Source of the DNA: Flavobacterium azooxidireducens
GTDB taxonomy: Bacteria > Bacteroidota > Bacteroidia > Flavobacteriales > Flavobacteriaceae
Assembly (NCBI RefSeq): GCF_023195775.1
Contig: NZ_CP096205.1
Location: 3,741,001-3,805,000 of the forward strand
Direction of reading: 5' to 3'
Length of the DNA: 64,000 nucleotides
The notes under the pieces were generated by a model, which saw nothing but the letters and a program-made list of their open reading frames with translations, made no database searches and was not told where the DNA came from. This document shows positions 52,893 to 61,494 of the stretch, piece by piece; within the stretch, counting starts at the first letter, position 1, and every line of letters starts with the position of its first letter. The position numbers and the translations under genes are program-made.

Positions 52893-52995
52893 AACCATTT
52901 AGTCCCGAAGCTTCGGGAAAGGTTCATTAAGTTTGGCTTAGTGAGGTTGATTTCTGGATGGTTTTTTTTTGTACTTTTGAGTTAAATCTATTTTT

Positions 52996-53640
52996 ATGTC
53001 GCAAAATTTTCACATTCCTAAACCTTGTTCTGAAAATTGGTTAACAATGACAGCTGTTGAAAAAGGAAAATTCTGTGAACTTTGCAACAAAAAAGTACAT
53101 GATTTAAATACCTTGAACAAAGTTGAAATTAAAAATTTATTGAAATCTGAAGAAAAAATTTGTGGTAGGATAAAAAAAACTTATCCAAATTATACTGTCA
53201 ATATAAAAAAATATGGAATTGCACTTTCGATAGCTTCGATACTAGGATTTACAAATTTGAATGCGAAAACAAATTCATCACTAATACAACTAGAAACTAC
53301 AATTCCATATCAAAATCCTACAATTCAAAATGATACTATCATTTTAAAAGGAACTGTAAAAGAGGATAAATTTCCTTTACCTGGTGTTTTAATAAAAATA
53401 AAAGGAACAAAACTAGAGACAAATACTGATTTTGAAGGTCATTTTTCATTCATCATTCCAAAAAATGAAATTTCACAAGAATTGATTTTGATTTTTAGCC
53501 ACATTGGCATGGAAACTAAGGAAGTTGAAATTAAAAAGAATCATGAAAAAATTGAAGTTGAACTAACTTCTGACAATATGCTACTTGGAGAAGTTGTTAT
53601 TATAAAAAAATCATTTTGGAGAAGAATATTTGGTTATTGA
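52996..53640 (+). CDS. CarboxypepD_reg-like domain protein with Cys-rich N-terminus
   Basis: This 214-aa protein begins HIPKPCSENWLTMTAVEKGKFCELCNKKVHD, which contains C-x(n)-C-x2-C and is a recurrent N-terminus in Bacteroidetes. A single hydrophobic segment (residues about 75-90) is followed by a carboxypeptidase-like regulatory domain (LKGTVKEDKFPLPGVLIKIKG) ending near VELTSDN. The layout suggests a cytoplasmic zinc-ribbon-like head, a membrane anchor and a periplasmic beta domain. No TonB receptor part is attached. Confidence 0.75.
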   Translation: MSQNFHIPKPCSENWLTMTAVEKGKFCELCNKKVHDLNTLNKVEIKNLLKSEEKICGRIKKTYPNYTVNIKKYGIALSIASILGFTNLNAKTNSSLIQLETTIPYQNPTIQNDTIILKGTVKEDKFPLPGVLIKIKGTKLETNTDFEGHFSFIIPKNEISQELILIFSHIGMETKEVEIKKNHEKIEVELTSDNMLLGEVVIIKKSFWRRIFGY

Positions 53641-53736
53641 AAGAAATACTAGAAAAACTAAAACCTAAATGAAAATCTTTCTAAAATATTTAGACTAATA
53701 AGTAATTTTTGGAAGTTTTCCCTACTCAATTCAAAA

Positions 53737-54015
53737 ATGAAAAAAAAGTTCCCAATAATTCTGCTCATCCTACTAGGAATAGTTGTGATCACACTTCTGT
53801 GTTTTAACTCCACCCATTACATCCAAAACCAAGATTGGAAATATGCTGATGGAACTTATATTGGGGATTGGTTAAATCACAATAATATTGAAATTAATGA
53901 TAAAATCATTAAAGGAAATAATGGAGAAGCAAAAATTGTTTTCTGCTTTGGCTATAAACTTATTATAAAAAATATTGAAAATGGAGAAACAGGATATTAT
54001 GTAAATAAAAAATAA
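53737..54015 (+). CDS. Small membrane-anchored protein of unknown function
   Basis: This 92-aa protein has one N-terminal hydrophobic segment (FPIILLILLGIVVITLLCF) and a short periplasmic part (YADGTYIGDWLNHNNIEIN...). No family is recognised. A terminator follows at 54021. Confidence 0.6.
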   Translation: MKKKFPIILLILLGIVVITLLCFNSTHYIQNQDWKYADGTYIGDWLNHNNIEINDKIIKGNNGEAKIVFCFGYKLIIKNIENGETGYYVNKK

Positions 54016-54020
54016 AACAA

Positions 54021-54056
54021 AAAAACGGAAACAACTACTCAAAGTGTTTCCGTTTC
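54021..54056. terminator. Bidirectional terminator
   Basis: AAACGGAAACA (54023-54033) pairs perfectly with TGTTTCCGTTT (54045-54055). It lies between the converging genes at 54015 and 54103. Confidence 0.85.
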
Positions 54057-54102
54057 TACATTCAACCCTTTAACGTGAAGGATTTACTTTTAATTTTGAG
54101 AA

Positions 54103-54525
54103 TTAGTCTCTTTCATATACTTCAATCGCACCACTAGCATCTCTTAACTTTAATTGTGTAACTGTAAGATTCATAATATCTTGCGTTCTAGATACATCGC
54201 CAAAAACAGTAGTTAAGTTATTGTGCGATCGCACGTAAACTCCTGTAGTGGTAGTTAATTCACATGGAGCATCTGTAGAATCATAATCTCCTAGAATAAC
54301 TTCATCACTAACTTTAAGTTCCATGTAATCTTCGGCACATCCTTCTTCATTTTGAGGAGCATCAATTAAAACTTCTTGTCCAGCAACTACTGTTCCCACT
54401 TGCATTAAATTCCATTTTCCCGCTAGAGGGACAATTGTTTCACCTTCGTTATCGTCATCACTACATGATGTGGCAAATAATCCGATTGTTAACGCAAAGG
54501 CGAATAATAGACTTCGATTTTTCAT
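54103..54525 (-). CDS. Lipocalin-like lipoprotein
   Basis: This 140-aa protein has lipobox LFATSC (Cys21) followed by SDDDNE, the acidic stretch that can act as a surface-export signal in Bacteroidetes lipoproteins. The rest is a small barrel with GKWNLMQVGTVVAGQE, as in lipocalin-like proteins of this phylum. Two further Cys could form a disulfide. Ligand unknown. It is monocistronic, with a terminator downstream. Confidence 0.78.
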   Translation of the reverse strand: MKNRSLLFAFALTIGLFATSCSDDDNEGETIVPLAGKWNLMQVGTVVAGQEVLIDAPQNEEGCAEDYMELKVSDEVILGDYDSTDAPCELTTTTGVYVRSHNNLTTVFGDVSRTQDIMNLTVTQLKLRDASGAIEVYERD

Positions 54526-54712
54526 AATTTGTTTATTTTAATGATTATGGTGTAAAGGTAAACTGGAGGTTGTTAAAGATTGTTACACAATTATGAGGAT
54601 GTTTTATAGAATTTCGATGAATCATTTTTTTGACTATTTAAAAAAAGTTTTGAATAGTTATCAGTATAGTCAAGACTAGCTATATTGAATTTAAATATTT
54701 TCTATATTTGAA

Positions 54713-54720
54713 AAAATAAA
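54713..54720 (+). promoter_or_regulatory. Probable -7 box of the hydrolase gene
   Basis: TATATTTG fits TAnnTTTG exactly and ends 15 bp before ATG 54736, which supports that ATG and not the later TTG at 54836 as the true start. Confidence 0.6.
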
Positions 54721-54735
54721 AGCCATATCACAAAA

Positions 54736-55501
54736 ATGAAAAATCTTCTACTTATTGTTTTGAGCATTCTATTAATTCAATGTGTTTACAACCCCAAAAA
54801 TTCATCAAAACCAAATCTAAATTCGAAATACAAAGTTGATACCGTTACATGGATTGATAAAAAACAGAAACAGAGCTATTCCAATTGCAATTTATCAACC
54901 TAAAGAAATAAAACAATCAAATCATATTCCAATAATATTTAGTCATGGTTATGGAGAAAATCAAGGTGGTGACTATTTAAAGTATGCCTATTTAACTGAA
55001 TTTCTAGCTTCAAAAGGCTATTTTGTAGTGAGTATTCAACACGAATTGCCTACCGATGAACTTTTGGCTATGACCGGAAAACTGCAAGAAACCCGAAAAC
55101 CTAATTGGGAACGAGGTGCTGAAAATATCTATTTTGCGTTGAATCAAATGAAAAAAAAATATCCATCACTTGATTATAATAAACTAAATTTAATTGGTCA
55201 TTCTAACGGTGGCGATATGTCGGTTTTGTTTGCTCATTTGTATCCAGAACTTGTAGCAAAAATCATTTCGATGGATAACCGTAGAATGAAACTTCCTAGA
55301 ACTGCAAAGCCAAAAGTTTTTACACTTCGATCTAATGATTATCCTGCAGACGATGGCGTTTTGCCTACTAATGAAGAAATTGAGAAATTTGACATCACAA
55401 TTCAATTCACCAACATAAACCACAGCAATATGGATAGTGATGCAACTGAAGAAGAACGGAAGTATATTAATTCTAAAATATTGGATTATTTAAACAATTA
55501 A
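54736..55501 (+). pseudogene. Alpha/beta hydrolase lipoprotein with a frameshift in an A6 tract
   Basis: From ATG 54736 a lipoprotein N-terminus is read (lipobox LLIQC, Cys16), continuing to DTVTWIDKK. The hydrolase then continues in the next frame (NRAIPIAIYQPKE) up to TAA 55499-55501. Removing one A from the A6 run at 54859-54864 joins the two into a 254-aa protein, WIDKNRNRAIPIAIYQ. The hydrolase has nucleophile motif GHSNGGDMS. It is followed 11 bp later by a beta-lactamase. It may be a sequencing error, a recent mutation or slippage control. Confidence 0.75.
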
Positions 55502-55512
55502 ACTTTATCTAA

Positions 55513-56433
55513 ATGACTAAACAACTACTGATTTACATATTTATTACCACTTTATTTGTTAGTTCTTGCAAAGAAAACAAACCCGAAACCGAAGTAAAAA
55601 ATGAACCTAATACAAACTTAAAAAGCGAAATTGAGAAAATCATTTCAACAAAAAAAGCTGATATTGGCATTTCTATAATTCATTCTGAAAATGAAGAAAT
55701 AGTTGAAATTAACGGAGATAAACACTATCCTATGTTGAGTACCGTAAAATTTCCAATTGCTTTGGCTATTTTATCTAAAATTGAAAAAGGTGAATTAAAG
55801 ATGAGCCAAGAAATCTTCATCAAAAAAGAAGAATTGCTACAAAATACGTGGAGTCCATTTAGAGAAAAATTTCCCGAAGGAAACATAACTATTTCTTTGG
55901 AAGAAGCATTGAATTGGATGGTGATTTACAGCGATAACAACATAACCGACATTTTACTCCGTTTAATTGATGGAACAAAAAGTGTTGAAAAAACAGTGAA
56001 TGACAATCGATTCATCATTAAAAACAATGAAGAAGATATGCACAAAAATTGGGAATCGCAGTTTGTAAACAAAACAACTCCAACTGCATTTGCACAACTT
56101 TTGAAAAATTTTTCAGAAGAAAAAATAGTAAATAAAGCAAATACAGAATGGCTTTATCAATCAATGGTAAACAGCGAAAACGGCTTAAAACGACTAAAAG
56201 GAAAACTACCGAATGTAAAAATTGCTCAACGTGCCGGAACATCGTTTACAAATGAACAAGGAATCACAGGTGCAATCAATAACATCGGAATTATCGAACT
56301 ACCAAATAAACAAAAAATTTACATTGCTGTTTTTGTGCACAACACTACCGAAGAATTTAGTAAAGGAGAAGAAATTATTGCTGATATTGCCAAGGTTACT
56401 TGGGATTATTATATTGAAAAAAACGGAAAATAG
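55513..56433 (+). CDS. Class A beta-lactamase, lipoprotein type
   Basis: This 306-aa serine beta-lactamase hydrolyses penicillins and/or cephalosporins. Lipobox FVSSC (Cys19) predicts a membrane-anchored periplasmic enzyme. Ser76-x2-Lys79 (STVKF), Ser140-Asp141-Asn142 and the omega-loop Glu173 in EEDMHKNW are intact, and the layout fits subclass A2 found in Bacteroidetes. The usual KTG is replaced by R240-A241-G242 (RAGTSF). The gene is 11 bp after the hydrolase lipoprotein and ends at a strong terminator. Spectrum cannot be predicted. Confidence 0.9.
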   Translation: MTKQLLIYIFITTLFVSSCKENKPETEVKNEPNTNLKSEIEKIISTKKADIGISIIHSENEEIVEINGDKHYPMLSTVKFPIALAILSKIEKGELKMSQEIFIKKEELLQNTWSPFREKFPEGNITISLEEALNWMVIYSDNNITDILLRLIDGTKSVEKTVNDNRFIIKNNEEDMHKNWESQFVNKTTPTAFAQLLKNFSEEKIVNKANTEWLYQSMVNSENGLKRLKGKLPNVKIAQRAGTSFTNEQGITGAINNIGIIELPNKQKIYIAVFVHNTTEEFSKGEEIIADIAKVTWDYYIEKNGK

Positions 56434-56450
56434 GTTTAAGGAAATATAAA

Positions 56451-56487
56451 AAAAAGAGCGATGACTTTTATTTTCATCGCTCTTTTT
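56451..56487. terminator. Bidirectional terminator between beta-lactamase and murA
   Basis: AAAAAGAGCGATGA pairs perfectly with TCATCGCTCTTTTT; A- and T-runs on both sides. Confidence 0.9.
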
Positions 56488-56505
56488 ATATTATTTAAAA
56501 TTAAA

Positions 56506-57816
56506 TTACACTCTAACAACGCTTGCACCAATAGCTCTTAATCGTTCGTCAATTCGCTCGTAACCTCTATCAATTTGTTCTATGTTTTGAATTGTACTTG
56601 TTCCTTTTGCGGATAAAGCGGCAATTAACAACGAAATTCCGGCACGAATATCCGGTGAAGACATCGTTGTAGCTTTTAGTTGCGATTGAAAATTATGTCC
56701 GATTACAATGGCACGGTGCGGATCACAAAGAATGATTTTTGCACCCATGTCAATTAATTTATCTACAAAGAATAAACGGCTTTCAAACATTTTTTGGTGA
56801 ATCAATACTTCGCCTTTTGCTTGCGTAGCAACCACAAGAACAATACTCAATAAATCAGGCGTAAATCCTGGCCATGGAGCATCAGCAACGGTTAGAATAG
56901 AACCATCGATATCTTTTTTAATTTCATAACCATCTTTATGTTCAGGAATATAAATATCATCACCACGACGTTCGATCGTGATTCCTAATTTTCTAAAAAC
57001 AGATGGAATGACACCTAAATTATCCCAACTCACATTTTTGATGGTGATTTCGCTTCTGGTCATCGCAGCTAAACCAATCCAACTTCCAATTTCAATCATA
57101 TCAGGAAGAATTCTGTGCGTGCATCCGCCTAAACTTTCAACACCTTCGATGTTTAATAAATTTGAACCAACACCGGTTATCTTTGCTCCCATCGAATTTA
57201 GCATACCACACAATTGCTGCAAATAAGGTTCACAAGCAGCATTATAAATTGTTGTTGTTCCTTCCGCCAAAACAGAAGCCATTACAATATTAGCTGTTCC
57301 TGTAACGGAAGCTTCATCCAAAAGCATATAAGCTCCTTTTAAACGACCTTCGATTTCCACACCATAAAAATGGTCTTCTCTGTTGTAACGGAATTTTGCT
57401 CCTAAATTGATGAATCCTTCAAAGTGTGTATCTAATCGTCTTCTTCCAATTTTATCGCCGCCTGGTTTAGGAATATAACCTTTTCCGAAACGAGCCAAAA
57501 GTGGACCAACAATCATGATAGAACCACGTAACGAACCTCCTTCTTTTTTAAATGCTTCGGTTTCGAGATAACCTACATTTACTTCATCTGCTTGAAACGT
57601 AATGGAACCCGGTCCGTTTTTTTGCATTTTTACACCTAAGTTTCCTAAAAGTGTAATTAATTTATTGACATCCAAAATATCCGGAATGTTATTAATCGTA
57701 ACCTTTTCAGAGGTTAGCAATACCGTACATAAAATTTGTAATGCTTCGTTTTTTGCTCCTTGCGGATGAATTTCTCCTTTAAGACGATGACCGCCTTCTA
57801 TTTTGAATGTTCCCAT
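56506..57816 (-). CDS. murA: UDP-N-acetylglucosamine 1-carboxyvinyltransferase
   Basis: MurA (436 aa) adds enolpyruvate to UDP-GlcNAc, the first step of peptidoglycan synthesis. HPQGAKNEALQI, GSWIGLAAMTRSE and DIRAGISLLIAAL are typical. In the active-site loop the usual GGCAIGARP is GGDKIGRRR. Asp121 (codon at 57454-57456) replaces the Cys that fosfomycin alkylates, so the enzyme should be naturally resistant. DUF4290 and DUF493 genes are upstream on the same strand with gaps of 15 and 11 bp, so the three are likely cotranscribed. Confidence 0.96.
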   Translation of the reverse strand: MGTFKIEGGHRLKGEIHPQGAKNEALQILCTVLLTSEKVTINNIPDILDVNKLITLLGNLGVKMQKNGPGSITFQADEVNVGYLETEAFKKEGGSLRGSIMIVGPLLARFGKGYIPKPGGDKIGRRRLDTHFEGFINLGAKFRYNREDHFYGVEIEGRLKGAYMLLDEASVTGTANIVMASVLAEGTTTIYNAACEPYLQQLCGMLNSMGAKITGVGSNLLNIEGVESLGGCTHRILPDMIEIGSWIGLAAMTRSEITIKNVSWDNLGVIPSVFRKLGITIERRGDDIYIPEHKDGYEIKKDIDGSILTVADAPWPGFTPDLLSIVLVVATQAKGEVLIHQKMFESRLFFVDKLIDMGAKIILCDPHRAIVIGHNFQSQLKATTMSSPDIRAGISLLIAALSAKGTSTIQNIEQIDRGYERIDERLRAIGASVVRV

Positions 57817-57831
57817 ATTCGTTTCTAGCGA

Positions 57832-58539
57832 TTATTTCTGATTGTTATTTTTATACGGTTTTGCCTTTATGTTTTTATTATTTTTCTTAATCAAAGGATT
57901 TTTTTGAATAAGCGGCATATTTTTATTGGAAACCTTTTTATTGGTTCGCATCAAATCGGATGTATTCAATAACTCTTCTGAACTTTGATGCAAATCAATT
58001 CTTCCGCCGGAAAGTTCTAATAAATGATCAAAAATTGCCTTATCATCAACGGTATCTTTATTCCAACTTAGATAGGATTTTTTCATGTGGTTGGCAATCA
58101 CTTTGATGAGAGCCGATTTCAACTCGCTATCTTCCCAACTGTTTGCCACATCAATCATATATTTGATGTTATTTCCGTAGAATCGATACTTCGGAAATTT
58201 TTGAGGATAACCCAATCGCTCCGGTTTCAGGTTGATAACTTCACGGGTTGGAATTGGATACGGACTATCAACCTCTAATTTAAAATTAGACATGATGAAG
58301 AGTTGATCCCATAATTTATGCTGAAAATCAAGCACATCACGCAAGTGTGGATTCAAACTTCCCATAACTTTGATGATATATCGAGCGGCTTTGTTACGCT
58401 CTTCCCTATCTTCAATAATAGTAGCTTGATCAATCAATTTTTGCAAATGACGGCCGTACTCAGGAATCATCAAATGAGGACGCTCGGCATTATATTCTAA
58501 AACATGCACAATATCATGTGCCTTTTCATTGTGAGTCAT
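57832..58539 (-). CDS. DUF4290 protein
   Basis: This 235-aa soluble protein is the DUF4290 family of Bacteroidetes (LEYNAERPHLMIPEYGRHLQ, GNNIKYMIDVANSWED). Its C-terminus is basic and rich in Asn and Lys (NKNIKAKPYKNNNQK). The function is unknown. Its place directly before murA, and after DUF493, in what looks like one transcript suggests a link to cell-wall growth, which is inference only. Confidence 0.85.
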   Translation of the reverse strand: MTHNEKAHDIVHVLEYNAERPHLMIPEYGRHLQKLIDQATIIEDREERNKAARYIIKVMGSLNPHLRDVLDFQHKLWDQLFIMSNFKLEVDSPYPIPTREVINLKPERLGYPQKFPKYRFYGNNIKYMIDVANSWEDSELKSALIKVIANHMKKSYLSWNKDTVDDKAIFDHLLELSGGRIDLHQSSEELLNTSDLMRTNKKVSNKNMPLIQKNPLIKKNNKNIKAKPYKNNNQK

Positions 58540-58550
58540 TTTTGTCTTTT

Positions 58551-58835
58551 TTAGAGCGAAATTATACCTTCTACAGTAGAAACTTCTTGGTATTTTGCCA
58601 CTACATGTTCCGGACTTTCCATGTTTACATTAACTGAAACACTTGTAAATTTACCGGTTTTTGATTGTACGGTGTTAATCACTGCACCCATGTTGTTAAA
58701 CGCTTCTTCCACCGCTTTTATTTTTGAAGTGTCGGTTGGAACAATAAATTTATAAAGGTAAATGGAAGGCCAATTTGAAGTAGTTCGTAATTCTTCTTTC
58801 AGTCTTTCATAAAATTCTTCCGTATTCTTATCCAT
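58551..58835 (-). CDS. DUF493 family protein (YbeD-like)
   Basis: This 94-aa protein has an ACT-like fold of the DUF493 family (LYKFIVPTDTSKIKAVEEAF, VSVNVNMESPEHVVAKYQEV). In E. coli YbeD is linked to the lipoate genes; here it heads the murA transcript. Its role is unknown. Confidence 0.85.
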   Translation of the reverse strand: MDKNTEEFYERLKEELRTTSNWPSIYLYKFIVPTDTSKIKAVEEAFNNMGAVINTVQSKTGKFTSVSVNVNMESPEHVVAKYQEVSTVEGIISL

Positions 58836-59057
58836 AACATTTTTATTATAGGCAAATATACAGTATTGATTTTAGATTTTAGAAAATTGAAATTGAATTT
58901 TAATGATATTTGAACGTGAATAAAACCTTCATTACTATGAAATTAAAAAATAGCCGATAATTTTTCTGAACAAAATAGCATCAAAAGATTGAAAAATACT
59001 CAAAAGTTTGTTTTTAAGCTTACTATTTTTCTAAATTTACCGACTTATTGAATACAA

Positions 59058-59597
59058 GTGAATAAAGAAATTATAGTTATTACCGGTGGTCCCGGAACAG
59101 GAAAAACAACAATTATTAACGGTTTAATTGAAAAAAGCTACACTTGTTTTCCTGAAATTTCCAGAGAAATTATTAACGATGCCCGAAAACAGGGAATTGA
59201 GCAATTATTTTTGGAAAAACCATTATTGTTTAGCGAATTGTTATTGGAAGGAAGAAAAAAACAATACATTCAAGCAAAAGAACATTCAGAAAACTTAATT
59301 TTTTTAGATCGTGGTATTCCTGATATTTTAGCTTATATGCATTATATCGGAGATAGTTATCCTTCTTTTTTTGATGAAGAATGTCGTACAAATAAATACA
59401 CAAAAGTCTTTCTTTTACCACCTTGGCAAGAAATTTATCAATCGGATGAAGAACGTTATGAAAACTTTGAACAGGCTAAACTCATCTACAATCATTTAAA
59501 AGAAACCTACGAAAAATATGGCTATGAACTCATAGAAGTTCCAATGGATCACCAAGATAACAGAATTCTTTTTATCTTAGATGCCATATCGCGATAA
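59058..59597 (+). CDS. AAA_28 family ATPase/kinase
   Basis: This 179-aa P-loop protein begins with GTG and has Walker A ITGGPGTGKTTIIN. LIFLDRGIPDILAYM is typical of the AAA_28/NadR-like kinase group. FPEISREIINDARKQGIEQ supports that subfamily. The substrate is unknown, perhaps a nucleoside-like molecule. It is 3 bp upstream of recQ, so both are cotranscribed. Confidence 0.82.
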   Translation: MNKEIIVITGGPGTGKTTIINGLIEKSYTCFPEISREIINDARKQGIEQLFLEKPLLFSELLLEGRKKQYIQAKEHSENLIFLDRGIPDILAYMHYIGDSYPSFFDEECRTNKYTKVFLLPPWQEIYQSDEERYENFEQAKLIYNHLKETYEKYGYELIEVPMDHQDNRILFILDAISR

Positions 59598-59600
59598 AAA

Positions 59601-61493
59601 ATGATAAAAGCCGAAGATATTTTAAAAAAATATTGGGGATTTGATGAATTTCGAACACCTCAAAAAGAAATTATAAACGCCGTTCTATCCGGATCTGATT
59701 CATTTGGTTTAATGCCCACCGGCGGAGGAAAATCAATCTGTTTTCAAGTTCCGGCTTTAATGAAAGACGGAATATGTCTGGTAATTTCTCCCTTGATTGC
59801 ATTGATGAAAGATCAAGTAGAAAACCTTTCCAAAAGAGATATAAAAGCACTGGCCTTAACGGGAGGAATTTCTACCGACGAAACTATCACATTGTTAGAT
59901 AATTGTTTATACGGAAACTACAAATTTTTATACCTCTCACCCGAACGATTAGAACAAGATTGGGTTTTAGAAAAAATAAAAAACCTTCCACTAAATTTAA
60001 TAGCTATTGATGAAGCTCATTGTGTTTCGCAATGGGGTCACGATTTTCGTCCGTCTTACTTAAAAATCGGACAATTAAAAAGTTTCTTTCCGGCAGTTCC
60101 TTTTTTGGCTTCAACGGCTTCGGCTACCGAAAGAGTAAAAAAAGACATCATTGAGCAATTAAAATTAGAAAATCCGGCTGTTTTTCAAAAATCATTTGCA
60201 CGAGAGAATATTGCCTACATGGTTATTGAAACGGAAGATAAATTATATAAGATTGAACAAATTCTGAACAAAAATCCGGAATCATCCATTATATATGTGC
60301 GAAACCGAAAATCTTGTTTTGATGTATCGAATCAATTGCAGCAAATGGGTTTTAAAGCCGCTTTTTATCACGGTGGTTTGCCGATGAAAGAAAAGACAAA
60401 AAACATGGATTTGTGGATGTCTGAAAAAGTGCAAGTCATGGTAGCAACCAATGCGTTTGGAATGGGAATTGACAAAGCCAATGTTCGAACTGTCATTCAT
60501 ATTCAACTGCCGGAAAACATTGAAAACTATTATCAAGAAGCCGGTCGTGCCGGTAGAAATGGACAAAAATCGTATGCAGTGTTATTGGTTGGCCCTGGCG
60601 ATGTAATTTCAGCAAGAGGACAATTCATTTCTGGTTTGCCCGATAAAGAATTTCTGAAAACAGTTTATATTAAATTGTGTAATTATTTTCAAATTGCTTA
60701 TGGTGAAGGAATTAATGAAGAATTTCCGTTTAATTTGAATCATTTTTGTTCACAATATAATTTTCCCATCATAAAAACGTATTCGGGTTTGCAATTTTTA
60801 GACCGACAAGGAATCATCAGTTTTACGCAGGAATATTCAGAAAAAATTAATTTACAATTCATTATTGAAAGCAAAGAAGTGATTCGATACATCAGCTTAA
60901 ATCCTTCTGAAGAGGAAATCATTTTAGCTTTTTTACGAACGTATCCAGGCATTTATGAATACCAAACAGCTGTAAATCTTTCACTTATTGCACGAAAAAG
61001 CAATAGTTCCGAAGATCAGGTTGAGCAAGTTTTAAATCGTCTAAAAGAAAAAGGTATTGTTGATTATATTGCCAAAAATAATGATGCGATAATTACTTTT
61101 AATGAAGTTAGAGAAGACGAACGCACAATTAATCGAGTTTCAAAATATTTAGAAAAGCAAAACGATTTAAAAAAGGAACAAATCGAAGAGGTTTTTCATT
61201 ACATTACTAATAATGAAATTTGCAAAAGTCGTTTTATATTAGAATATTTTGGCGAAAAAAATACAACCAATTGCGGAATTTGCTCCTATTGCATTTCCAA
61301 AAAAGAAAAAAACAAAAATTCAAATCAGCTTAGTCAATTGATTCTGAATAAGATTTCCGAAAAACCATATTCTTCTCGTGAACTGGAAAAATTAATTGAT
61401 TGTAAAGAGCAGGAACTTATCTTTGCATTACAAGAACTGTTGGATGAAGAAAAAATAATTATTCTTCCCAATAATAAATACACAAAAGCATAG
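59601..61493 (+). CDS. recQ: RecQ family ATP-dependent DNA helicase
   Basis: This 630-aa 3'-5' helicase has Walker A PTGGGKSICFQ, the DEAH box IDEAHCVSQWGHDFRPSY and motif VI QEAGRAGRNGQ. The zinc-binding cysteines of the RecQ-C domain are in CKSRFILEYFGE and NCGICSYC. The C-terminal 60 residues form a small winged-helix-like tail, but a normal HRDC domain is not obvious. It works in recombination and replication-fork repair. fmt starts 1 bp after its stop. Confidence 0.94.
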   Translation: MIKAEDILKKYWGFDEFRTPQKEIINAVLSGSDSFGLMPTGGGKSICFQVPALMKDGICLVISPLIALMKDQVENLSKRDIKALALTGGISTDETITLLDNCLYGNYKFLYLSPERLEQDWVLEKIKNLPLNLIAIDEAHCVSQWGHDFRPSYLKIGQLKSFFPAVPFLASTASATERVKKDIIEQLKLENPAVFQKSFARENIAYMVIETEDKLYKIEQILNKNPESSIIYVRNRKSCFDVSNQLQQMGFKAAFYHGGLPMKEKTKNMDLWMSEKVQVMVATNAFGMGIDKANVRTVIHIQLPENIENYYQEAGRAGRNGQKSYAVLLVGPGDVISARGQFISGLPDKEFLKTVYIKLCNYFQIAYGEGINEEFPFNLNHFCSQYNFPIIKTYSGLQFLDRQGIISFTQEYSEKINLQFIIESKEVIRYISLNPSEEEIILAFLRTYPGIYEYQTAVNLSLIARKSNSSEDQVEQVLNRLKEKGIVDYIAKNNDAIITFNEVREDERTINRVSKYLEKQNDLKKEQIEEVFHYITNNEICKSRFILEYFGEKNTTNCGICSYCISKKEKNKNSNQLSQLILNKISEKPYSSRELEKLIDCKEQELIFALQELLDEEKIIILPNNKYTKA

Positions 61494-61494
61494 C

